A stretch of DNA of 64,000 nucleotides from Puniceicoccaceae bacterium (GTDB taxonomy: Bacteria; Verrucomicrobiota; Verrucomicrobiia; Opitutales; Coraliomargaritaceae): the NCBI GenBank assembly GCA_002729725.1, contig PBYS01000102.1, positions 1 through 64,000 of the forward strand, in the 5' to 3' direction. This document shows positions 18,038 through 26,917 of the stretch, one piece after another (the stretch's first letter is position 1; each line of letters opens with the position of its first letter). Position numbers and translations under genes: made by a program. Under the pieces are notes generated by a model. It saw only the letters and a program-made list of their open reading frames with translations, searched no databases and had not been told where the DNA came from.

Positions 18038-19263
18038 GTGCGATTGAAGGATGGCAGACTCACACACTTGAGGAGTGCTGTGATATTCTAGATAATAAGC
18101 GTATTCCGATTAATGGCGAAGAAAGAGAAAGCCGAATCGGCACAGTTCCATACTATGGCGCTAACGGTTTGCAGGGATACATCGATGGTTTCATCTTTGA
18201 TGAGCCATTGATTCTAATCGCAGAGGATGGAGGTGTCTTCGATGAATATGCCACAAGGCCAATAGCATATAAGATCAGCGGGAAGAGCTGGGTAAATAAC
18301 CACGCGCATGTGCTTCGAGCTAAAGCCTCATTTGATCAAGACCTCATATTCTACAATTTAGAGCACAAGGATATTCAGTCTTATATCGTAGGTGGAACGC
18401 GCTCGAAACTAAATCAGGGAGCATTGCGGCAGATCGAGATCAACCTCCCCGAATCCCTCCCCGAACAAGCCAAGATCGCAGAGGTCTTATCGACGGTGGA
18501 TCGTGCCATCGCGCAGACGGAAGCGCTGATTACAAAGCAGCAGCGGATCAAGACGGGCCTGATGGCCGACCTCCTAACCCGGGGGATCGATGCAGACGGC
18601 AACCTCCGCTCCGAAGCCACCCACGCATTCAAAGACTCCCCCCTCGGCAGAATCCCGGTTGAGTGGGAGGTGAAGGATTTGAAGTCAGTTGGCAATTGGT
18701 ATAGTGGTGGAACTCCCTCTCGCTCCAATTCCGAGAATTGGGGAAATGAAGTCCCATGGGTCTGCCCCAAAGACATGAAGGTTTTTGACCTGAAAACTAC
18801 TATCGAAAAGTTAACAGCTTTGGGATTGAAACGTGGAAGTCGACTACTGCCTGCTGAAGCAATCTTTATTGTCGTTCGCGGAATGATCTTAGCCCATACA
18901 TTCCCTGTCTGTATTACAAACAAACCGATGGCGTTAAACCAAGATGTAAAGGGGATCGTAACAGATCCTAATGTTTGCTCACGTTTTTTCGCTTACTGGC
19001 TCTCTGAGCATGGACAGTCGTTATTGAAAATCACTACAACAGCAACCCATGGAACCAAGCGTTTCGATATGGGTGAATTGCATGCAGTCGATATCGCGAT
19101 ACCTCGCTTAAATGAGCAAAACGAGATAGTCCGATTAATAAACGAGGCTGAAAAACTTGGAATAAACTATCAGTCTGATCTTAAAAAATTCCGCTCCCTG
19201 AAAGCCGCACTAATGCAAGACCTGCTGACCGGGAAGGTACGGGTCACGACACTCTTAACTTAA
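18034..19263 (+). CDS. hsdS: Type I restriction-modification specificity subunit HsdS
   Basis: A 409-residue DNA-recognition subunit with two target recognition domains (about 5-150 and 215-350). The TRDs are separated and followed by conserved helical spacers: PEQAKIAEVLSTVDRAIAQTEALI...KTGLMADLLTRG in the centre and LKAALMQDLLTGKVRV at the end. Each TRD would read half of a bipartite site. The ATG overlaps the stop of the upstream frame by 4 nt. The half-sites cannot be deduced from the sequence alone. Confidence 0.95.
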   Translation: MSAIEGWQTHTLEECCDILDNKRIPINGEERESRIGTVPYYGANGLQGYIDGFIFDEPLILIAEDGGVFDEYATRPIAYKISGKSWVNNHAHVLRAKASFDQDLIFYNLEHKDIQSYIVGGTRSKLNQGALRQIEINLPESLPEQAKIAEVLSTVDRAIAQTEALITKQQRIKTGLMADLLTRGIDADGNLRSEATHAFKDSPLGRIPVEWEVKDLKSVGNWYSGGTPSRSNSENWGNEVPWVCPKDMKVFDLKTTIEKLTALGLKRGSRLLPAEAIFIVVRGMILAHTFPVCITNKPMALNQDVKGIVTDPNVCSRFFAYWLSEHGQSLLKITTTATHGTKRFDMGELHAVDIAIPRLNEQNEIVRLINEAEKLGINYQSDLKKFRSLKAALMQDLLTGKVRVTTLLT

Positions 19264-19289
19264 CAACGAATAATTAATCAAACCAGTCC

Positions 19290-21869
19290 ATGACCAAGAT
19301 ATTCCTAAGCTACTCTCATAAAGACGAGGAACATGTCAGAAATTTCCTGACCCACACTGCACCTTTAAAGAATGAAGGAAATGTAGAGTTTTGGTATGAC
19401 CGGAAGCTTATTCCTGGGAACGAGTTACTCCCTCCAATTGACAAACAACTCGAAGACTCAGATGTTGTCTGCCTTTTTGTGTCCTCGTATTTTTTGGCTT
19501 CCCCTGCCTGCATGAAGGAAAAGCAACGGGCATTTGAACTTTATCATTCAAAAGCTATTTTTGTAATTCCTATCATCATTTCGAAGTGTGCTTGGCTAGA
19601 TGACAAAGAGATACAGGATTTTCTAGCGCTTCCGACAGATGGAAAAACGGTAACAAGCCATGAAGACGTCCACGAGGCATGGTTCGATGTGTATGAAGGT
19701 TTAAAGATATCAGTTGATCAGAGTCAAAAACTGTCTCGTCTCACAATAAAGGAATCATTCAGCGAATTTTTGGAGGATTCCGGCTTGTTACGCAACGCGC
19801 ATTCGCAGAAGGAAGAAGTTGCCCTTAGCGACATCTTCGTTCACCCGGAATTCGAATTATATGACAGCGAAGGAGAGCTTGAAGAAGAGGTAAAGGGCGA
19901 AACCCTGACGGAAGGCCTCTTCAAACATCAAAAAGTTCTAATTGCTGGCGATAGTCAGGCAGGCAAAAGTTGCCTACTGAAGATGACATATAAGGATCTT
20001 TATAAACGGGGCTACGTTCCGATCTTAGTCGAAGATAAAGAACACTCTTTTCAAGGTAAGATTTCAAACCACTTGAGGAAGTCTTTCGAAAAGCAGTATG
20101 AAGGATGTGTTTTTGACGATTTGCCACATCAAAGGATCATTCCGATAATCGACGACTTCCATTATGCACGAGACAAGGAATCTATCTTAGATGGGTTAGA
20201 ATCCTATGATACGCAAATAGTCGCGACTGACGATATCTTCAATTTAAACATAAGAAACGACCTGCTTGTAGATCAATACTCTCGCTTCACAATAAAAGAG
20301 CTAAAGCCCTCCTTGCGGCATAAGTTGATAAAGAAGTGGCTCACAGTCGGTGAATCTTCTGATGGCCTAATGATACAAGACAACGATATGTATCAAAAGG
20401 TAGATAGTAATCTCGAATTCGTAGAGGCATCATTGGGTAAAGTCTTGGGTAAAGGGATAATACCATCATATCCGTTCTTCATACTTTCAATTCTAAGTTC
20501 TAAAGATGCTTACCAGAAGCCGCTCGACCAAGAAATCACCTCGCAGGGCTACTGCTACCAGGCTCTTATTTACATGTATTTAAAGAAACATGGCGTTAAG
20601 AGCGATGAAATCGACTCATACCTAAATTTCCTCACAGAATTCGCATACAGCATGTTCACAAGGAAAGAAGTGGTGTTACAGGAAGCAGACTTTGTCACGT
20701 TCTTAGAAGGTTATAAGAGCAGATTCAATATGACGGTAGAAGCTGAAAAACTGATAACTACACTCACAAGTATTCAGATTATAAGCCGATCTAGCGTGAA
20801 CGACTATAAATTTAAGCACGACTACTTGTATTACTTCTTTGCAGCTAGGCACATCAGCGAGAACATCTCATCATGCAAAGACGATGTCTCTAGAATAATG
20901 TCGAATCTGCACAAGAACGAGAACGCCTATATTGCAATTTTTATCACACATCATTGCAAAAAGGATGATGTCATAGACGAGATAATACTTAACGCGTATT
21001 GCTTGTTTGATAAGTATAAACCGGCAGTGCTAGATACAAAAGAGTTATCCTTTTTTGACAAAGAGGTAAACCAAATTGCCCAAGAAGTCCTTCCTAATGG
21101 CTCAGAAACTCCTGAAAAGCACCGACACAGGCATCTCGAACAACACGACCAGGAGGAGAAAAGTCAGTCAAAGTCCGAGGATGAAGACATTCAGCAGGAT
21201 GAAGAACTAGGCGACGAATATGCTGCCATTTCCAAGGACTTAAGGCGAAGTATCAAAACAGTCGAGGTGATGGGACGGATTATTAAAAACCGCTCAGGCT
21301 CTATGCTTAAAGCCCGCCTTGAAGAGATATTCGAAGAGGCTATGAATGTTCACCTAAGAATTTTGACCTCGTTCATAAATATAATCGAGACGCCAAAAGG
21401 ACAGGCTGAGATCCTAGATTTCCTTACGCAGCGCATTGATCAAATCATTCAAGAGTCACCTAAGAAACAGAAGCCTACAAGAGACGAAATCAAGCGAATG
21501 GCAAAAGCTCTTTTTTGGAATGTCAACTTCATGGTCATTTACTCTACAGTGAAGAAAATTGTCCATTCGATCGGATCGGAGAATCTCATTGGCATCGCAG
21601 AAGAGGTTTGTAACAGGCGAAACACACCCGCCTCACATCTAGTCAAACACGGCATCTTAATGTGGTATAAGAAGAATGTGCGGGTCGAAGAAATCGCGAC
21701 CGAAATCAACAAGTCTGATTTTCCAGAGACAGCAAAAAGAGTAATGAAATATCAGATCGTAAACCATTGTTCAATGCACTCGATTAACTATAAAGATAAA
21801 CAACGGATCGCCGACAAGATTGGCATCCCTACGAAGCGACTACTTCTTGAGCAAGTAAAGTCGAAGTAG
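19290..21869 (+). CDS. TIR-domain STAND NTPase, putative anti-phage effector
   Basis: An 859-residue protein. The N-terminal TIR domain (about 1-140) has KIFLSYSHKDE, FWYDRKLIPGNE and SSYFLASPACMKEKQ, where Glu77 is the likely NADase catalytic residue. A P-loop NTPase follows with Walker A GDSQAGKS (220-227) and Walker B-like IIPIIDDF (283-290), typical of STAND/NACHT sensors. The C-terminal half is helical with an acidic, charged linker (about 610-640), and probably senses the trigger. Known TIR-STAND proteins deplete NAD+ on infection. The role here is inferred from domains and position after hsdS. The gene appears more AT-rich than hsdM, suggesting separate acquisition. Confidence 0.82.
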   Translation: MTKIFLSYSHKDEEHVRNFLTHTAPLKNEGNVEFWYDRKLIPGNELLPPIDKQLEDSDVVCLFVSSYFLASPACMKEKQRAFELYHSKAIFVIPIIISKCAWLDDKEIQDFLALPTDGKTVTSHEDVHEAWFDVYEGLKISVDQSQKLSRLTIKESFSEFLEDSGLLRNAHSQKEEVALSDIFVHPEFELYDSEGELEEEVKGETLTEGLFKHQKVLIAGDSQAGKSCLLKMTYKDLYKRGYVPILVEDKEHSFQGKISNHLRKSFEKQYEGCVFDDLPHQRIIPIIDDFHYARDKESILDGLESYDTQIVATDDIFNLNIRNDLLVDQYSRFTIKELKPSLRHKLIKKWLTVGESSDGLMIQDNDMYQKVDSNLEFVEASLGKVLGKGIIPSYPFFILSILSSKDAYQKPLDQEITSQGYCYQALIYMYLKKHGVKSDEIDSYLNFLTEFAYSMFTRKEVVLQEADFVTFLEGYKSRFNMTVEAEKLITTLTSIQIISRSSVNDYKFKHDYLYYFFAARHISENISSCKDDVSRIMSNLHKNENAYIAIFITHHCKKDDVIDEIILNAYCLFDKYKPAVLDTKELSFFDKEVNQIAQEVLPNGSETPEKHRHRHLEQHDQEEKSQSKSEDEDIQQDEELGDEYAAISKDLRRSIKTVEVMGRIIKNRSGSMLKARLEEIFEEAMNVHLRILTSFINIIETPKGQAEILDFLTQRIDQIIQESPKKQKPTRDEIKRMAKALFWNVNFMVIYSTVKKIVHSIGSENLIGIAEEVCNRRNTPASHLVKHGILMWYKKNVRVEEIATEINKSDFPETAKRVMKYQIVNHCSMHSINYKDKQRIADKIGIPTKRLLLEQVKSK

Positions 21870-21889
21870 CAAATGAAGGCCCAAAGCAA

Positions 21890-21958
21890 ATGATCCAACC
21901 CACCGTCCAACACTTTGAGCCATTCTGGGAAGCGATCCAGGGGCATTTAGAGAAATAG
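21890..21958 (+). CDS. 22-residue mini-ORF (possible gene remnant)
   Basis: Between the TIR-STAND gene and the next gene an ATG frame encodes MIQPTVQHFEPFWEAIQGHL plus two residues. It overlaps the end of an even shorter frame by ATGA. It could be a start-proximal remnant of a deleted gene or a leader. No family can be assigned at this length. Confidence 0.2.
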   Translation: MIQPTVQHFEPFWEAIQGHLEK

Positions 21959-21962
21959 GAAT

Positions 21963-22610
21963 ATGAATGATTTTACAGTAATAATTCTATCTGCCTTTGG
22001 CGGCGGTGTCGGGGCATGTCTTGGTGCTTATATTAAGGAGAAGGGGAAGAACTTGGCGACCAAGGAGGACATTGCTGATATTACTGATCAGGTTGAAGGC
22101 GTGAAGCAGGCATACCACCAAGACCTTGAAACCTTGAAAAATGAGTTGGCTCGGACGCTTGTAGTATCGCAGCAACAAATCGAAAAAGAAATTTCAGTCT
22201 ATTACGAATTATGCGAACTTCTTGGTGAAATTCGTGCAGAGTATTATCGTGTCATGCCCGGCTACCGGGGGATCGATCCTCCAAATGCGGAGCGCCAAGA
22301 GGATTTCCGAGCGTTCAATCGTAAGCTAATGAGTCTTCAGGTTCTACTAGATCAGCGTTCCCCCTTCTACTCTCCTAAAATCAAAGAAAAGGCGTTTAAG
22401 ATTATGAATGTAGCATCTGAACGTTCGACAGATGGGATGTTAGCAGAGGGGCAAAGAATGACCGGCTTCTGGGGCAAAGAAGATCAGGTGCGCAAGGTAT
22501 TTTTCGGTTTGCATGAAGAGCTATACGAACTCGTCCGATTGAGAATTGAAGAGTTGAAGATGCCTCCAGTGCAGCAGGTAAATGAGATGAGCCTCAAACT
22601 AGAAGCTTAA
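21963..22610 (+). CDS. Membrane-anchored coiled-coil protein of unknown function
   Basis: A 215-residue protein with one N-terminal hydrophobic segment (about 4-24, TVIILSAFGGGVGACLGAYI) followed by EKGKNLATKEDIADITDQVE and a helical, charged body likely to form a coiled coil. The KGKNLATKEDI signature recurs in short membrane-anchored hypothetical proteins. It sits between the TIR-STAND gene and the DUF262 nuclease genes on the same strand, so a membrane-associated effector or accessory role in defence is possible. That is inference only. Confidence 0.6.
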   Translation: MNDFTVIILSAFGGGVGACLGAYIKEKGKNLATKEDIADITDQVEGVKQAYHQDLETLKNELARTLVVSQQQIEKEISVYYELCELLGEIRAEYYRVMPGYRGIDPPNAERQEDFRAFNRKLMSLQVLLDQRSPFYSPKIKEKAFKIMNVASERSTDGMLAEGQRMTGFWGKEDQVRKVFFGLHEELYELVRLRIEELKMPPVQQVNEMSLKLEA

Positions 22611-22632
22611 TTAGAAATAGTAGATTAAAAAG

Positions 22633-24759
22633 ATGCCCCCCTTCGCCGAAACACCAGTGCCTCCCATGCTCACTCTCCGCCAGATTGCAGGGTGGAGCAC
22701 TGCGGTCGCTAACGGTGAAGATCAATCGCCGATCCGAGCCAGTGTGCCAGCATTACAACGCGGGTTGGTTTGGCAGCCGCAACAGGTAGAAATGCTGTGG
22801 GATTCGATCCTTCGAGGCTTTCCTATTGGGGCGTTCGTCGTCTGCCAGAAAGTGGACGAGCAAGAGCGAGGGAAGGATGATCGTGTGACGCATCATCTCC
22901 TTGACGGACAACAGCGCTGCAATGCAATCACGCTTGGTTTTAAAGACGTGTTTGAGAATCCGAAGCTGGCCTCAGGAGAGCACTCGGCGTCTTCCATCCT
23001 TTGGCTAGATCTAAACCCAAAATTGGACTCAAACAGCACTCGGAACTTCCTAACTCGAATTACCACTTTAGCGCACCCTTGGGGGTATCGAGGTAATGAT
23101 GATGCCGGATGTATCTCTACTTCTGCGATTCGAGACTCTCTCTGGAAAATTGGATTAAAGGATCTTTCATCTGCTGATTACGAACGGCCAAAGCCTGTCC
23201 AACTCTGGCCGCATGTGGCAATCGCTCCGATTCCGTTGGCATGGCTGTTAAACATTCAGGCTGAGGATCAAGTGACTTTCTGGGAGGCAGTCGACCGTCG
23301 GCTTGTTACAGAAGCATCCTACCCTTGGACTGCGAAGGCACGTGAGTTTTTGAGCGATCACTCTGACGAAGCGCAATCGCAACGTGATTACATCTTCCAA
23401 GGCATACAACGTGCAGCTGTGATTCGAATCATTGCCTTAGAAGCACCAGCTGAGATTTTAGAGGCTTCGAAGCAGGAAATTAGCCTTGGCCAAGAGCGAG
23501 AGAACATCTCGAATATTGAACACCTCTTTCAGCGTTTGAATCGTCAAGGCACACGCTTAGATGGAGAAGAGTTGGCCTATTCGATGATCAAGGCGTATTG
23601 GCCTGAGATCGCAGATGACATCGATACAGTGGCTGAGGGGCTGATGCCACAAGCTCGGTTGGTATCGTTGGCTGTGCGGGCGGCATTGGTAACTGCTGAA
23701 CAGGAACGACTGCCCCGGGTGATTGGGGTAAGTGCACTACGCAAGATGGTGAAGGCTGACACCGAGAAGCGAGACCTCATTCATCACTACATTACTAAGC
23801 GTTTAGAGGCGGCCTGTGAATTGGTAGGGAAATGGTTGCGCTATCACCCAGAGGACAAGCGAGAGGGGCTTTTGCCTGTGCATGTGACTAGCATCGCTCA
23901 TGGCGCTCCGGATCTGTATTTGCTTTTATTAACTTTCGCAGAACGGACACAGTCGGGGGAAGTGACGAATGATGGATGGGATCGACTCCTACCGGGATTG
24001 GTGACAGCCGTGCACTGGTTTGCAAAAGATAAAGCTAAAGTCGTCAACCGAATCTTCGTTGCCTGTCGGAATGAGATCTCTGTCGCAAACTTAAGGGAGG
24101 GCTTGGCCGATGCCATTGAGCCTGAGAAACTGAGCCCGATTCATACTCCCGAGAAAGTTCAAGCGTTTATTCGCTTTCCAGATAAGGATCTAAATAAATG
24201 GAATTGGTGGCACTTAATTGAAGGTGATGGTTCACCTGATGAGCTGGCACAGCGGCAAGCCCAATGGTGGGACTTTCTCGGGTTTCGAGGGAACCGTGAA
24301 TTGTTGCTTTATGTTCAGCGTGAGTTTTTGAATGATCGTTTCCACAACTATGATCCTGCACGTCGTGACTTATGGGAAGCGCACAATCGACCGTGGGACT
24401 TTGATCACATCCTCGCCTATAAGTATTTTTATAACCGAAGAGGCGATAATACGTTCATGCGTGTTTGTGCGCAACTGGGGAATACAATTGGGAATCTACG
24501 AGCCTGGCCGTTTGAAGACAATCGTTCGGATCAGTATGATACGGCAACGCAGAAGATCATCGATGACCGACTACTGAGCGCTAGTTTTGTGCTGCAAGAA
24601 GAATTACCTGCCTTCTCATTAGCGGATGAAGTTCGGAGTAAGGAACCAGCTGCCCGTGAATTTATTGGGAGCTGCCGCAGTCGGCTAATACGTATTTATG
24701 AATCTTGGTATGAAGATTCACACATCGCGGAACTCTTAGCTCCCCAAGATAAACAATAA
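22633..24759 (+). CDS. DUF262/HNH nuclease (GmrSD-like)
   Basis: A 708-residue protein of the DUF262 class. The N-terminal ParB-like/DUF262 domain shows LQRGLVW (41-47) and the hallmark DGQQR (91-95), which in this family form an NTP-hydrolysing site. Near the C-terminus is an HNH-type site: WDFDHILAYK (Asp591-His592), then GNTIGN and NRSDQYD, as in DUF1524. Relatives include GmrSD type IV restriction enzymes that cut modified phage DNA, and SspE. The gene starts 22 bp after the preceding one and is followed 20 bp later by a second, divergent DUF262 protein. The target modification is unknown. Confidence 0.85.
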   Translation: MPPFAETPVPPMLTLRQIAGWSTAVANGEDQSPIRASVPALQRGLVWQPQQVEMLWDSILRGFPIGAFVVCQKVDEQERGKDDRVTHHLLDGQQRCNAITLGFKDVFENPKLASGEHSASSILWLDLNPKLDSNSTRNFLTRITTLAHPWGYRGNDDAGCISTSAIRDSLWKIGLKDLSSADYERPKPVQLWPHVAIAPIPLAWLLNIQAEDQVTFWEAVDRRLVTEASYPWTAKAREFLSDHSDEAQSQRDYIFQGIQRAAVIRIIALEAPAEILEASKQEISLGQERENISNIEHLFQRLNRQGTRLDGEELAYSMIKAYWPEIADDIDTVAEGLMPQARLVSLAVRAALVTAEQERLPRVIGVSALRKMVKADTEKRDLIHHYITKRLEAACELVGKWLRYHPEDKREGLLPVHVTSIAHGAPDLYLLLLTFAERTQSGEVTNDGWDRLLPGLVTAVHWFAKDKAKVVNRIFVACRNEISVANLREGLADAIEPEKLSPIHTPEKVQAFIRFPDKDLNKWNWWHLIEGDGSPDELAQRQAQWWDFLGFRGNRELLLYVQREFLNDRFHNYDPARRDLWEAHNRPWDFDHILAYKYFYNRRGDNTFMRVCAQLGNTIGNLRAWPFEDNRSDQYDTATQKIIDDRLLSASFVLQEELPAFSLADEVRSKEPAAREFIGSCRSRLIRIYESWYEDSHIAELLAPQDKQ

Positions 24760-24779
24760 ATTTAACCAACAACTACTTT

Positions 24780-26915
24780 ATGAAAATATCTACAATACTC
24801 GATAAAATTGACGAGCATCAGCTCTTTGTCCCTGCCTTTCAACGTGAGTATGTTTGGAAGCGTGATGATGCAAAGCAACTGATTGATTCGCTGATCAAGG
24901 AATACCCAACTGGCACGATGCTGACGTGGGAGACGGCAAGCCCTCCCGAGTTAAAAGGGCCGCACAAGTATAGCTCTTCTCAAGGGGCGGTGAAGCTATT
25001 GCTCGATGGGCAGCAGCGGATCACTACGCTCTATATGCTGATTCATGGCGAGATCCCTTCTTACTACACGGCACCGGAGATCATGAACGACACTCGGGGG
25101 CTTTATGTGAATGTAGAGACCTTGGAGCTGTCCTACTACATGAAAACCAAGATGGAGAATAAGCCTTTATGGTTGAACATCACTGAGATCTTTAAGCGTA
25201 ACGTGCGTGCGAAAGACGTGGTGCGTGGGCTAGAGGCTTTAGGGGAAACAGTGGATCGCGATCGCGATGACCTTATTGATGATAATTTCACCGCCATTCA
25301 CAATATCCTGGATCGGGAATTCCCGGAGCAGACCATCCCGGTCAAAGCGAATATTCGCGAGGCCATTGATATCTTTTATAAGGTGAATGCGAGTGGAGTG
25401 GCGCTCACCGATGCAGAACTAGCACTTGCGCAAATTTCGGGCTATTGGCCCGAGGCTCGGGATCTATTTAAGGCAAAACTCTCAAAGTTGAAGGCTGATG
25501 GTTACGTCTTCAAATTAGACTTCCTTGTCTACGTTTTACTGGGATGCCTCTATCATCAGGGCTCTGAGATGAAGAAACTACATGACTCGGAGAACCGGGA
25601 ACCTCTCATCGCAGCATGGAAGCAATTGGATGGTCAGATTTTGGATTACGTTGTGAATGTTTTGCGTTCGAAGGCATTCGTGGATCACACGCATGAGATC
25701 AACTCGATCTATGCCTTAGTGACTATTATTGTTTACTGTTTCGACAAGGGAGGTGCCCATCTTTCGGAAGCGGAAATAAACAAGGTGGTGAAGTGGTTTT
25801 ACTATTCTCAGATACGTGCCCGCTATGTGAGTCAACTGCCGCAGAAGTTAGATCGCGATTTACGCACGCTACAAGAGTCTTCAAGTCCCTTTGACGATCT
25901 ACTACAAGTAATCGCGGATGAGCGCCGACTAGAAGTGACGCCAGAAGAAATGGAGGGCCGTGCGATTGGACATCCACTGTTTAGCATGATGCGCTGGTAT
26001 CTAAAAAGTCGTGGAGCTGTCTGTCTAACGACGGGAGTGACCTTACGCCAAAACATGGGAGAGAAATATCAGCTGGAACTGGATCATATCTTTCCATACT
26101 CACGCTTGAAAACAGCAGGCTATGGAAAAGGAAATCGCGTAAAGTATGCCTTGGCTCAGGAGTTCACCAACCGGGCTATATTGACCCAAGTCGCCAATCG
26201 AAAAAAATCAGCTGCGCCTGCGGTTAGCTATTTAACTTCTGTAGTCGAAAATTTCCCGAAGTCGCTAAAGCTACAATGTATCCCGGAAGATACTGAGCTA
26301 TGGCAATTGGAGAAGTATGAATCATTTTTAGCGACACGCCGTAAGATGCTGGCAACTGAACTGAATCGTTTCCTTGAAGGGATTACTCTAACTGAAGAAA
26401 CGGAGACTCCTATCTCAATCGAAGAGCTCATAGCAGATGGGGAGAGTGATGAACTGGAATTCAAATCGACTCTGCGCTGGGATTTACGCGAAGGTAAGCT
26501 GAATAAGAAACTCGAAGAAGTCATACTTAAAACGGTGGCAGCCTTTGCGAATTCAGACGGTGGCACCCTACTCGTTGGCGTGGATGATGCAGGTAATATT
26601 CTAGGGCTGGATAACGACTATACGTCACTAGGCGATGCAGACAAAGATAAGTTCGAAATGCATCTAAGGAATTTGATCGCAAATGCATACGGCAAGTCAT
26701 TCGCAGCGACTAAAGTGAAGATTCGCTTCCCACAGGTGAATGGTCTGGAGATTTGTCAGGTCGACACTCAAGAAGCAAGTGAACCGCTCATTCTAGCGAC
26801 AACTGATAAGAGCGGTCAAAAGGTGGAGAAGTTCTTTGTCCGAAATGGCAATGCCTCCCATGAGATGCCAATGAGTCAGATGAACAGCTATATGAAGGGG
26901 CGCTTTACCTCTTAG
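24780..26915 (+). CDS. DUF262-HNH nuclease fused to a C-terminal AlbA_2 (Schlafen-type) domain
   Basis: A 711-residue three-part protein. Residues about 1-230 form a DUF262 domain with FQREYVW (20-26) and DGQQR (76-80). A helical middle leads to an HNH site, LELDHIFPYSRL with Asp435-His436, then NRAILTQVANRKKS. Residues about 550-700 are an AlbA_2 domain (GESDELEFKSTL, ILKTVAAFANSDGGTLLVGV), a putative nucleic-acid-binding module. The fusion places a GmrSD-like nuclease and an AlbA_2 domain in one chain, and a free AlbA_2 protein lies 1.4 kb downstream. It is co-directional with the neighbouring DUF262 gene. Activity against modified DNA is inferred. Confidence 0.85.
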   Translation: MKISTILDKIDEHQLFVPAFQREYVWKRDDAKQLIDSLIKEYPTGTMLTWETASPPELKGPHKYSSSQGAVKLLLDGQQRITTLYMLIHGEIPSYYTAPEIMNDTRGLYVNVETLELSYYMKTKMENKPLWLNITEIFKRNVRAKDVVRGLEALGETVDRDRDDLIDDNFTAIHNILDREFPEQTIPVKANIREAIDIFYKVNASGVALTDAELALAQISGYWPEARDLFKAKLSKLKADGYVFKLDFLVYVLLGCLYHQGSEMKKLHDSENREPLIAAWKQLDGQILDYVVNVLRSKAFVDHTHEINSIYALVTIIVYCFDKGGAHLSEAEINKVVKWFYYSQIRARYVSQLPQKLDRDLRTLQESSSPFDDLLQVIADERRLEVTPEEMEGRAIGHPLFSMMRWYLKSRGAVCLTTGVTLRQNMGEKYQLELDHIFPYSRLKTAGYGKGNRVKYALAQEFTNRAILTQVANRKKSAAPAVSYLTSVVENFPKSLKLQCIPEDTELWQLEKYESFLATRRKMLATELNRFLEGITLTEETETPISIEELIADGESDELEFKSTLRWDLREGKLNKKLEEVILKTVAAFANSDGGTLLVGVDDAGNILGLDNDYTSLGDADKDKFEMHLRNLIANAYGKSFAATKVKIRFPQVNGLEICQVDTQEASEPLILATTDKSGQKVEKFFVRNGNASHEMPMSQMNSYMKGRFTS

Positions 26916-26917
26916 AT

